Shown here piece after piece: positions 21,602 to 31,621 of a stretch of 64,000 nt of DNA. Each line of letters opens with the position of its first letter. Within the stretch, counting starts at the first letter, position 1. A program made the translations under genes and the position numbers. Below the pieces are notes generated by a model. The model saw nothing but the letters and a program-made list of their open reading frames with translations, was not told where the DNA came from and did no database searches. Source of the stretch: Buxus sempervirens (taxonomy: Eukaryota > Streptophyta > Magnoliopsida > Buxales > Buxaceae); assembly GCA_947561395.2 (NCBI GenBank), contig OX387183.1:9289402-9353401 (forward strand). Direction: 5' to 3'.

Positions 21602-22962
21602 TTAAATGGGGCTGCTATCTAACAGAATTGGTAGAGAGTTTAATTTTGAAACTGTGCTGACTTGGTCTTCACTGTTAACATCCCCCCTCAAACTGAGCAT
21701 GGGAACCAGGCAAAGTTTGTGTCTTAGTGAATCGAGAGCAACACGAGATTGAGCTTTTGTAAAGACGTCAGCCACTTGAAGATGAGTTGAAATATGTTGT
21801 GTAACTACTAATCCCAAGGAAACTCTTTCACGAACATAGTGATAATCTAGCTCAATATGTTTACTTCGGGCATGAAAAACTGGATTTACCGTCATAAACA
21901 GGGAGCTCATGTTGTCACAAAACAGCATAGGTGTTTGTGGAAGAGAAATGTGCAAGTCTCATAGAATAAAAGTAAGCCATGTGAGCTCTGCAGCCGCTTG
22001 TGCCATAGCACGATATTCTGCTTCGGAACTGGATCGAGATACTGTATTTTGCTTCTTAGCAGACCATGAGATGATGTTGGAACCCAAATACGTACAATAG
22101 CCAGTTGTTGATCGACGAGTTAGTGGACACCCTGCCCAATCAGCATCAGAGAAGGCATAGAGATTCAAAGGGCTGGAACGTTGAATATGAAGACCGAGAT
22201 GCACAGTGCCTTTGACATATCTGAGAATCCTTCGAACCATAGTGAAATGGGAATGAGTGGGTCCTTGCATAAATTGTGAAACATAATTCACATTATATGA
22301 GAGATCTGGCCGAGTTAATGTTAAATATTGTAAAGCCCCAACGAGTGACCGGTAATGCCGAGGATTTGGATAAGGAGAAGACTGATGATCTGGTTTTGAT
22401 TTCTGGCACATTGGGGTGGCAATTGGTTTTGCTTCGTGCATAGAATCCCTTTCAAGAATATCAACAGCAAACTTAGTTTGATGTAAAACTATTCCATCCG
22501 ATACTTCGGTGACTTGAATTCCTAAGAAGAAATGCAAGGAACCAAGATCCTTCATTGCGAATTCTGCATGTAAAGTGTCAATGAAATTCTGAATAAGAGA
22601 TAATGATGAACCCGTCAAGAGAATATCATACATAGAGTAAGAGAACAGAATCCCACTAGACGTATTTCTGACAAAAAGACTAGGATCTGCCGAGCTGCAA
22701 GAGAACCCAACTTCAAATAAAAAAGAACTGAAACGATTGAACCAGCCCTCGGTGCCTGTTTCAATCCATAAATTGCTTTGTTCAAGTGACAAACATGATT
22801 AGGAAATTCTGAGCTTTCAAAACCCGGGGGTTGTTCCATAAAAACTTCTTCTGTGAGTAAACCATGAAGGAACACATTTTTTACATCTAGCTGGCTTATT
22901 GCCCATCCTTGAACAATAGCAATCGAAAGAACTAATCTGATTGTGCCAGGCTTGATAACCAG
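21602..22962 (-). pseudogene. Copia reverse transcriptase C-terminal part and RNase H
   Basis: Frames contain [19 protein letters not shown], the segment [90 protein letters not shown] and SKHIELDYHYVRERV. The catalytic YVDD box reads SMYD. Frame changes occur near 22800 and at 21956. The end overlaps the start of the 3' LTR, as in many Copia elements. Confidence 0.9.
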
Positions 22963-24606
22963 TTAGTAAGTTTCGGTGAAATCAACCCCATCCACCTGAT
23001 GATACCCTTTAGCGACCAATCTGGCTTTAAGTCGACTAACAGAACCATCTGCATTCAGTTTAACTTTAAATACCCATCTTGATCCCACAACATTCATAGA
23101 ATCTGTCCGAGGAACTAATGTCCAAGTCTGATTATGAAACATAGCATCTATTTCTTCAACCATTGCCGAATGCCAACCCGGGTCAGAGAGAGCAATTTTA
23201 AGATTACGCGGCTCTTTTGGAAGATTTGAATATGAGTGGATAAGAGCATATTTGGGATTTGGTTTTTGGATCCCAACTTTTGCTCGAGTAAGCATAGGAT
23301 GACATGGCTCATTGGGAGGTTGTGTATCTTGAGAAGATTCTTGACCAATGACAGATGGCAATTCGGTTTCTTGGACACTAGGCAGTTGTATTGGAGACAA
23401 AGTAGGAGGAGAAAGATTAGTTCCTGAGGATTCTGAAAAAGAAGTAAGAGTCACCGTATCTGCTGGAGAATTTGTTGAGGAATGGCGTGATTCGGGTGAT
23501 AGCAACAAAGGAAGATTTGCAATTGATCTGTCAACTGAGATTTGTGGATCAATGGGCCCCATACATGAGGACGTTGTATCAATGATGGACTCAGTAGACT
23601 GTTGTGATGGACACCACTCTTGGAAAGTATTAGCCAATGGTTCTGGAGAACTTCTTTGTTGCATAGCTACAGATTTAAATGGTAGAATACTCTCATCAAA
23701 TACAACATGTCGTGAGATATAAATTCTCCCAGTAGGAACATATAAACATCTGTAACCTTTGTGTCGATCACTATAGCCCATAAAAACGCAGGATAAAGAC
23801 TTGTTATCAAACTTATTCTGCTTTGTATCCCACATATACGGATAACAACGTGAGCCAAAAATTCTTAAGGAGGAGTAATCAGGATGTCTACCATATAACC
23901 GAAAAAATGGACTGTCCCAATGAAGTGTTGAAGAAGGAATCCTGTTGATAAGAAACACAGCTGTAGTAAAAGACTCCACCCAATACTTTTTCGGAACATT
24001 AGAGTGTAGGAGCATCGTGATTCCCAATTCCCGAATTACCCGATGTCTCCTTTCCACAATTCCATGTTGTTCAGGAGTGTATGGGCAGGACACTTGATGC
24101 AGTATGCCATTATTTTGCAGGTGACTTTGAAATCTAGCATTAATAAACTCTCCTCCCCCATCCGTTTGAACTATCTTTACACATCCATTAAATTGCCGAG
24201 AGATATATTTTTCAAACAAAAGATATTGATTGAAAAAATCAGACTTAAACTTCAATGGAATTGGCCAGATAAACTTAGTAAAATCATCCACAATTGCAGC
24301 ATAAAATCTGAATGAATGCATAGAAGTAATGGGAGCAGGTCCCCACAAATCCATGTGAATTTTTTCAAAAGATAAGAAGGGAAGTTTAGAACCTTTCCCA
24401 AGTTGACAGCTCTCACACAAGCCTTTCATTTTATTACTGAGAACTTTAATTAAACCAAATTGACGAAGCTTGTCCACCACAGCAACCTGAGGATGACCAA
24501 GACGCTGATGCCATGTCTTTTCAGAAGCAACTCGAAATCTTGTAGAGAAGAGAGCTACATGAGATGAACTGATTGAGTAGAGATTACCCCGCTTTAGGCC
24601 CTTCAT
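22963..24606 (-). pseudogene. Copia integrase and start of reverse transcriptase
   Basis: A 547-residue open frame. It begins with the GAG-pre-integrase region and the HHCC zinc site (WHQRLGHPQ ... CESCQLGKG). The integrase core follows, with MDLWGPAP, IVDDFTKFIW, VQTDGGGEF and PYTPEQHGIVERRHR supplying the D, D and E. The C-terminal FGSRCYPYMWDTKQNKFD and VFMGYSD motifs are typical of Copia. After a Ser/Pro-rich spacer the RT N-terminus appears (WHSAMVEEIDAMFHNQTW, LKARLVAKGYHQVDGVDF). This is the best preserved part of the element. Confidence 0.93.
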
Positions 24607-24612
24607 TAGTAC

Positions 24613-24969
24613 CTACTGTGTCACTTGGTCCTTTATCACAAAATCATGATTAGAAAACTCACAATTAACAGGATAGTCAGATGTAAGTTGACCAATTGAT
24701 AATAGGCTCCTCTCTAGATCAGGGACTAAGAGAACATTTTTCAATGTTATTTGAGAAGAATCGGATCCAAGATTTGCATCACCAACGTGAGTAATTTTTA
24801 ATAAATCCCCATTGCCAATCAAAACATGATCAATACCATCATATGGACGAAGATTTGTTAAAATACCTTCTTGAGACGTCATATGAGCGGAGGCATCAGT
24901 GTCCGAAGTCCACTCCTCTATTGGGGGTTCGGCATCCAGATTGTTGGCAGTGAAGGCCTGAGGGAGATT
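24613..24969 (-). pseudogene. Copia protease
   Basis: Contains EEWTSDTDASAHMTSQ, where the aspartic protease motif normally D(T/S)GA reads DTDA, so the conserved Gly is replaced. It continues with HVLIGNGDLLKITHVGD and ITLKNVLLVPDLERSLLSI, the usual Copia protease-to-integrase bridge. A stop separates it from the integrase frame at about 24610. Upstream it is cut at 24969 by the CACTA element. Confidence 0.88.
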
Positions 24970-25191
24970 CACAACCAAAATCGAGACATTTAGCGGCCGG
25001 CAAAAACCGCTGGTAAAACACCAAAGACCGCCGCTAAAACGATGAGGGTTTGACTCTGATCCGCCGATGAAGGTACCGTCGCTAAAACTTTTAGCGGCGG
25101 TCCCTTGGGTTTTAGCGGCGGTTTTTGACCGCCGCTGAAATGTTCCTTTTTCCAAAAAAAAATTAATAACGCTACTCGTAGGTCCCCTACC

Positions 25192-25258
25192 CATTGCCCT
25201 TGCCCCTACCCCTAGCCTGTTGCCCGTTGCCCCTGCCCCTACCCGTTGCCCCTGCCCC
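25192..25258. repeat. C-rich imperfect tandem repeat in the CACTA element
   Basis: About five units of the type TTGCCCCTGCCCCTACCCG (read as GGGGCAGGGGCAACGGGTA on the other strand). It lies next to the GCGGCGG subterminal region. Confidence 0.8.
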
Positions 25259-26317
25259 ATTCTCGCTGCGCTCCATGCTTCCTAAGTTGAGGTACCGAGA
25301 ACAAGTGCGATAACGCCAAGAGATGAATCCCGTGCCTGTTAATCTCTTCTTCTGCGCATCTGCCATGGGGATAGTTTTAATCATTTAGCAATCCAACTAC
25401 TTATTAATAATCAAGTTTTGAAGATTAATGGATTCCATAAACCAAATTGTTAAAGTACGACAGGGAAGCAGAGCATTTGGAGACAACCCTAACCTTGATG
25501 AATAGAGAAATCGAGAATCTTATAATATTTTGTAATGGCTGCTATGGTTTTTCCCACAATTGCATTGGACTCATTGAAGTTTCAATATATTTGATCTAAC
25601 AGAAGGGCACTGGATATATTTAATCTAACAAAAGGGCACTGGGTACTATCAATCGTAGCTTTAGATAGAATGAAAATTCAGTCAGTAAGGCAAAACAAGT
25701 TTGCTTATCTTGGTTATGTATGACAATATCACTGTACATCCAGCTGAATAGCCACACATTTCTGTGGTAGCATCCTGCAAACAGAAGGAAGACACTATTA
25801 CAAGACACTACAAAATGTTCCAGACCCTACTGCTACAAATATTGTGGAGTTTTTGTTTAAAGAATCTAAAAGATTAGTACTAATTACCGTGCTGATCTTG
25901 TTGGGGTAAGCTCTTTGAAAATGCTGGAGTCAGAGCCAAATTTGCAGGCCTAAGTAAACAGAGCAAAGTTTCTACTAGTTGGATGGCAGAACATTTCATT
26001 TTAAGCTAGTGGTGCAATGAATAATTCAACAAGTCATGGAATTCCGTGGGTTCGTTATCTTCATTAACAACCTGCTATCATCCACAATTCGACATACAAA
26101 GTTAGGATTAGAATGACAAAATAACAATAACTGAAAATTCAACAGCATAAATTGTGGAAAGGGAAGGAAAAACACATCAAAACAACGGGTGAAAAAAACA
26201 GAATGAACCAGTGGCGAAGCCGAGAATCAGAATCCTTCTCTCAGAATTCGGACATTTACGCGGCCGATTTAAGATATTCTCCAGCACTGGCGAAGCTGAA
26301 GCCTACAATTTCAGGAA

Positions 26318-26422
26318 ACAGGAGAATACAGATCAGATTCTTTTTCCAAATCTGTTAGGTTATATTATATAAATGTAGAAGAAACAGGAGAATACAGATC
26401 AGATTCTTTTTCAAAATCTGCC
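26318..26422. repeat. Direct repeat of about 38 bp in the CACTA element
   Basis: GAAACAGGAGAATACAGATC followed by AGATTCTTTTTC(C/A)AAATCTG occurs at about 26316-26356 and again at about 26381-26420, separated by a short AT-rich spacer. Confidence 0.85.
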
Positions 26423-26483
26423 TCAAGCAAATGAGAAGATGTCAAAATTTGGAAATTCTTCTTCCGATATGAATTTTCCTTTT

Positions 26484-26914
26484 TCATACAAGGCGGTAAA
26501 AGAACCCTTGGAATCGAGTAGAACAGAAAAGTTCCGATGGAATGAGTACCAGAACGCTAGAGTGCACCGGAATACATAGGCCACCAGAAGCAAGAATTTG
26601 AACGTCCGGCGGTGGCGTTTCGTCGGAACTATGATAAATCTGTAATCTCTGCTTCAATTTTTGCATTGCAACCTGAAAATGAAGATCATGAGAAAATGGA
26701 TCATAAATGAATCAAATCAGGATATAAACTTTGTCTTTAGATTTTTCAGACCTGAAGCCTTAAAGCTCACAAGGCTCAGAACACTTCGACTGGATTTTTG
26801 ATATCTGAAATATAAAAAGAAAATGACAAAAATAAGAGCAATGAAACAATAAAGCTTTTGGAATGCAATGGCATACACCGAGAAAACCAGATCTTCTATC
26901 GGAGCTCCCTCCAT
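26484..26914 (-). pseudogene. Captured BTB/POZ gene fragment (BT, BTB-TAZ-like)
   Basis: A Met-start mini-exon (MEGAPIEDLVFS) is followed by a GT donor. A second exon after an AG acceptor at 26673 codes MQKLKQRLQ and TPPPDVQILASGGLCIPVHS, which matches the BTB start of plant BTB-TAZ proteins as I know them. After HSSVL the similarity is lost. This looks like gene capture by the CACTA element. Whether the two exons come from the same gene is unproven. Confidence 0.55.
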
Positions 26915-27216
26915 GATGACAAGATTGATTTACAGAGAGATCTCTCGCTGGTTTCGCTTTTCTTGTTTAGGGCTTTCTGGCGATGAGTTTGGCAGAGTTG
27001 CTGGACATTTGAAGTTGCTGAACTCTAGTTAAGATAAAAAAAAAATGAGGGATGGAAGAGAGAAAACTGAGAATTGGAGATAACGCGAGAGTGGAGATGG
27101 AAGAGAGAAAATGGAGACATTTGAAGAAAAGCGTGGAAGGTACGAGATTTAGGGGCGGGCACCGCTGGTAAAAGTCTGTTAGCGCCCGCCCCTAAATCAC
27201 CCTTTTTTTGTAGTAT

Positions 27217-28090
27217 ATTGTCCGGTTGAATAGAGTGATTGAAACGATGCCAACACCGAAGTGCATTGTGTCCACGTTTGCCACAGATTTGTCAGAGAGT
27301 GTCACCATTACTGTTACGTGAAAAAGGGATAGGACTAGAATCTGGAATGTTAGGCTTAGTGGTAGAGTTATGGGCAGGTGCAAAGCCTTTTCCTTTGGAT
27401 GAGAAAGATCGCTGGTTTTTGGAATTTCTGGTATTTGGTTTGGAATTGGACTTTTGATTAAAGAAGGCTGTATAAGAGTGGCTTTCTTGGCTATGGAGAG
27501 TAATCCTGGTTTCATAACTTTGCAGCAAGGGAACCACTTCACCATAGGAGGGCATTGGTGGTTTAAGCATGGAGGTGGTGAATGGTTCATATTTGTGGCC
27601 AAGACTAGTAAGCAAAGAAAAAACCTTGGTGCGATCACTCACCGGGTGGCCAATGGCAGCAAGACTGTCACAGACACTCTTAAACTTGCGGAGATAATCA
27701 TTCAACGATGATTCTGGATCTTTCTTCATGTAGGTTAGCTGCTGAGTAAGCTGGAATTCCCTTTCTTGTGAGGCTTGTGCATAAGCTTCTTTGAGAGCCA
27801 CCCAAACTTCTTGTGCAGTGTCAACACCAATAACGTGTCCCAAAGCCTCTTCACCTAAGGTGCCAATAATCCAACCTCGTAGGAGACGATCTGTTGTCTT
27901 CCATGTTTTGTAAGCAGGATTTGGTTGAGGAGCAGAGTTGGGTTCAACAGCTAGAAGTAGTGCAGGAGGTGCTGGGGTTTCACCAGTGAGGTAGCCAAGG
28001 AGATCTTGACTTTCGGCTAGAGCTAATACCTGCTCTCTCCATAATGGATAATTCTCTAGTTTCATCCTTAGTGTCACAAAATTACTAACA
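27217..28090 (-). pseudogene. Copia gag (UBN2 type) with zinc knuckle
   Basis: The frame starts at the 5' edge (VTLRMKLENYPLWREQVLAL) and shows the UBN2 gag motifs WIIGTLGEEALGHVIGVDTA, EVWVALKEAYAQ, EFQLTQQLTYMKK and LNDYLRKFKSVCDSLAAIGH. A CCHC knuckle (CQICGKRGHNALRC) lies near 27255-27300 in a shifted frame. The N-terminal about 10-20 residues seen in other Copia gags are missing together with the 5' LTR. The 3' end is cut by the CACTA element after QPDN. Confidence 0.9.
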
Positions 28091-30716
28091 GTGCTTGACG
28101 GAAAGCACCATCAACATTCACTTTTAGGTACGGCTGTTGAGGATAGATCCAGACGACCTCATTGGGAACTTGCTGATTTTGACCATTTTGCAGCACCGGA
28201 TTGCAACGGATGGTATCAGTTTTGAGCTACTCAAATTCTCTGCAAACAATTGAAATTGATGGAGTAACCTGATCAAAGAAGACCCGATTCCTGTGTTTCC
28301 ATAAAACCCACCCAAAAATTGCTACCAACGTAAGGAAGCCCATCATTTCCATATCAGCATTAGGGATTTTCTGCACAACTAAGAATTTGAACCATTCTAG
28401 TAAGTTTGCCTGTGGGCCAAAGGATTGGAGAGCTCCGCCTAAAACACGAAACCACACGGCTCTTGAGAAAGGACAAGATAACCAAATATGTTCCACCGAT
28501 TCGACATTTTCTTTACAAAGGAGGCAGATGTTATCAATATTTGGGATACGTTGAGATAGCAAACCAGCAGTAGGGAGACCTCCCGCTAGGCACTTCCAAA
28601 CGAATAATTTAATCCTCTGTTGACATCTCAAAAGCCAAATTTTCAACCAAAGGGAATAAGAACTTGTAATTAATCAACCGATATGCAGATGCTCTGAATA
28701 TAAACCCAAAGAAGTAACACTCAAATATCTTTTATCCATACCCAGAGCTGAAGAAATTTGGGTAGAGCAGATTTTTTGAGCAATTGAATGGTTACAAAAC
28801 TGATTTATGAGAGACATATTCCAATTTCCATTATGATTTATGAGCTGGCTCACCTGAGAAAGATCAAATAAGTGGTTGTTCTTCTGCACTTCCAGCTTTT
28901 CTTCAACACCCTTGACCCAATTATCATGCAAAATATTAATATTACTCCCGTCAGCAACTCCTCAAAAACTGCCTTTATCAATCCATTTTTTTGAACTCTG
29001 TAATTGCCTCCAACCATAAGGATTGGGAGGCTGTGCATGAAGCCTTATCAAAAGATGTTGCAGGAAAGTATGAAATCTTCAAAAAATTTGCCCAAAGACT
29101 TTGGTGATTCTGGTCTAGCTACTACGCTGCTTTCAGAACAATGGCCTTTTTCATAAAATCTGAACGCTTGATATTTAGTTTGCCTTGCCTCCAAGAATGG
29201 GAGAGCCTATCCCAGCACAAAGTGTGAATATGCTGACCATCAGGTCCTTTTTTCCAGAAGAACTGCCTTGCCAATTGATCAAATTTATTCAGCACCCCCT
29301 GAGGTAGAAGAAAACAGCTCATTAAATGTATGGGTTGGGAGCTAAGCACTGAGTTTATCAAGTTGGGACGACCCATTTGTGAGAGAACGAGGAGGGACTT
29401 CCAACCAGCTAGTCTTGATGTAATTTTCTGGAGCACTTCATTGCAGTCAGCAAGTTTTGACTTAGTCTTCAACATAGGGACACCTAAGTACTTAAAGTGT
29501 TGATTTGATCTAGAAATATTGAAACTCTTCCTCAATCTGACCTTGCAAACTGCAGGTGTGTTTCTGCTAAAGAGAATGGAAGATTTTTGTCTGTTCAATT
29601 CTTGTCCTGATTTTGAACGATAGCGATAGAGTAGACGAACAAGAAAATGAACCTCACTCTCAGTTGAAAAACCATATAAACTCACATCATCCACATACAT
29701 AATGTGAGTAATAGGTAAACCTCCCCTTAAGATGGCAACTCCCCGAAACCGAACCTCAATCTCTGCTCTATTTGTTGCTGTTGAGAGGACCTGCTAACAT
29801 AAGATAAAAAGGTATAGAGACAGCGGGTCTCCTTGATGCAAGCTCCGTTCAGCATTGAATCTACCCACAGGGGTCCCATTTAAGAGGACACTATATGATA
29901 CTGACGAAACACACCCCATTAGTAACTCTACAACTTGAGTATTCCAGCATACATACCCTTTTGCATATCTTTACTAGCTTTTAATCTCAACTTGTTCTTC
30001 CTCTTACTGAAATAATGGCCAATCTCATGATTAATCAACATATTATCTCTGATGGATCGGCCCGCCACAAATGCCGATTGATGGGGAGATATCATTTCCG
30101 GTAGGAAAGGTTTCATTCTATTGACCAGAATCCTTAAGATAATTTTGTAAACGAAGTTACACAAACTTATTGGTTGGAGATATGAAATTCTTCTAGGTTG
30201 CAGAATTTTTGGAATAAGGAAGATGTATATATGATTCAATTCTGCTAGCATGATGGAAGATTGAAAATATTCTTGGACAACCTTTACAACATCATCTCCT
30301 ACAATGTCGTAGAATCGATGGAAGAAGATGCCTTGGAAGCCATCCAGTCCCGGACATTTTAAAGGTTCATTTTAAAGGTTTCATATTTTTTGTAGTAGTC
30401 CAAATCTCAACTGAATTTGGCACTTGAGAGATAGCTTCATTTTGTTCCATAGATATGACCTGAGAAAGGAGACCTGGCATATCAAGTTCTGAACATTGAG
30501 GTGGAGCTTTAAAAATGTCACTGAAGTAGTGGACAATCAATTTCTCTAGCTCTCTTAGATCATTTGTCTCAGTACCTTCTGGAGTTTTGAGTGAACCAAT
30601 GAAGTTTCTTTGACGCCTTAGTAAAGTGGATTTATGTAATAATGTAGTATTCTTATCACCCTCTTTTAGCCAAGTAACTTGAGACTTTTGGTGCCGAAGT
30701 GGTTCCTGTTGACGAA
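28091..30716 (-). pseudogene. LINE B block 2: reverse transcriptase, zf-RVT, RNase H start
   Basis: On the minus strand: linker WLKEGDKNT at the 5' edge, RT motifs with SLCNFVYKIILRILVNRMKP and ISPHQSAFVAGRSIRDNM (30251-29928), the catalytic MYVDDVSLYGFSTES at 29700, then HFKYLGVPML and AGWKSLLVLSQMGR. The zf-RVT shows NICLLCKENVESVEHIWLSC (28646-28227). RNase H begins KVNVDGAFRQ just before the Copia junction. Frames change many times, so it is inactive, although the YVDD box is intact. Confidence 0.9.
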
Positions 30717-31329
30717 CAGTCGTTTTCCTCTACGGAGGTTTCCTCTTTGGAACCGTCTTGGACAAACCGGTGGACGACACGCGTCCACCTCCCTCTCTCC
30801 TCTTGATCAACGCTTTTAGTCAAACTCCGTTTTTTTGAGCCGCGTTCGTCGAGTGCAAAGTCGAGCCGCGTTTGAAAATAAGAGCCGCGTTCGTTCGCTC
30901 CGGCGGGAAATCAAAATTGCAAAGTCAGAGATGGCCAAAACACAGAGAAGAGAAAGACATGTTATCAGACTTCATCTTCTCTCTGATTCCTCTCTTTATC
31001 TTCATTTCTTGCGTTTCCTCAGCTGAAGCGATCAATCCTCTTCCCTCTGCTGGTGTTTGTATCATCGGCAGTGGCATTGCAGGTTCATCTGTCGCTCATT
31101 TCCTCCGTCGCTACTCCAACGACCATTTGCTTCAGGGCATCGGCGACATCAGAATCTTCGAACGCCATGGAGTTGTCGGGGGGAGAATGGCGACGGTCTC
31201 CATCGCCGGAGACACCTTCGAAGCCGGCGCTTCTATCCTGCACCCCAAGAACTATCACGCCTTGAACTTCACCAAATCCCTTAACCTGCGGGTCAAGAAG
31301 CCGTCTTCTTCCTCTTTCTCGCTTGGCAT
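30717..31329. repeat. Left terminal inverted repeat of the Pack-MULE
   Basis: Matches 44633-44043 in inverse orientation from the element tip through the first exon of the farnesylcysteine lyase gene, ending at CGCTTGGCAT. The only larger difference is in the 5' UTR at about 30840-30905, where this copy has an extra GAGCCGCGTT-type duplication. In the coding part I see a single substitution (GAG versus GCG in the sense strand). Confidence 0.93.
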
Positions 31330-31372
31330 AGAGGAAATTGGTCGATTCTCTTTTGAGGGTTTGGATTCGTAG
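30959..31372 (+). pseudogene. FCLY: Farnesylcysteine lyase first-exon copy, truncated (left repeat)
   Basis: The enzyme oxidatively splits farnesylcysteine released from prenylated proteins. It is FAD-dependent and membrane-linked. Start MLSDFIFSLIPLFIFISC gives a signal peptide. The FAD-binding GVCIIGSGIAGSSVAHFL and the following IFERHGVVGGRM and FEAGASILHPKNYHALNF motifs are clear. Homology to the right-hand copy stops after FSLGI. The frame then runs 14 residues into unrelated DNA and stops at 31372. An upstream ATG (30931, MAKTQRRERH) in another frame overlaps the start and would act as an upstream ORF. It is non-functional as an enzyme because the substrate domain is missing. Confidence 0.88.
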
Positions 31373-31621
31373 CATCCATCGGGAACGTGTCGGGTTAGGC
31401 CTTCGTAAGTTCCGACCGGCTTGGCCGTTCTCGTGCGTGCTGCAACCTGCAAGAGCCAAGCACGATATAAAGCGTCTTTTAACCCCCGCCATTGTCTTTC
31501 CCGCAAAACGAAATTGCAGCATTTCATAAATACCTGCTCGATTCGGAGCTTCCATATACGACGTTGCTCCTCATATCCGCCCTTTCTTTTCGTCTCTGTA
31601 GCAATCGTCTTTGCAGTTAAG
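31330..31621 (+). promoter_or_regulatory. MSH2 5' flank and leader inside the Pack-MULE
   Basis: Sequence between the end of the farnesylcysteine lyase repeat and the MSH2 start codon. A CGATATAAAG box at about 31462-31471 could serve as TATA, and the leader is pyrimidine-rich (CCCTTTCTTTTCGTCTCTG). This suggests that the capture included the native MSH2 promoter region. Activity is unknown. Confidence 0.5.

Larger units (their letters stand above)
24970..27216. mobile_element. Non-autonomous CACTA element inside the Copia element
   Basis: One end reads CACAACC...ATTTAGCGGCCGGC. The other, read inwards, is ACTACAAAAAAAGGG...ATTTAGGGGCGGGC, a slightly decayed CACTA terminus. The 3-bp ATT (24967-24969 and 27217-27219) flanks it, and excision rejoins Copia gag to protease in frame (QPDN/LPQAF). 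Subterminal GCGGCGG / CCGCCGC motifs (24990-25140) are typical of En/Spm. It has no transposase. It carries a minus-strand gene fragment (26484-26914) and a CCCCTGCCC-type simple repeat at 25192-25258. Confidence 0.85.
21451..28090 (-). mobile_element. Ty1/Copia retrotransposon lacking its 5' LTR, split by a CACTA element
   Basis: Order on the minus strand is gag, protease, integrase, reverse transcriptase, RNase H, which defines Copia. A polypurine tract (TTGAGGGGGGA) lies next to TGTTAACAG at about 21670-21700, where the 3' LTR begins. That LTR would be only about 230 bp. On the 5' side the gag frame starts at the very boundary, with only about 6 bases (TGTTAG) that could be LTR. The 5-bp AGCAC (read GTGCT on plus at 28091-28095 and 21446-21450) flanks the block. 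The 5' LTR and leader therefore appear deleted. Frameshifts and a changed RT catalytic box show it is dead. Confidence 0.85.

Noticed and set aside
31085-31555. Minus-strand frames opposite the farnesylcysteine lyase exon
   Set aside because: Shadow frames of the real coding exon. The same shadows occur at the right repeat.
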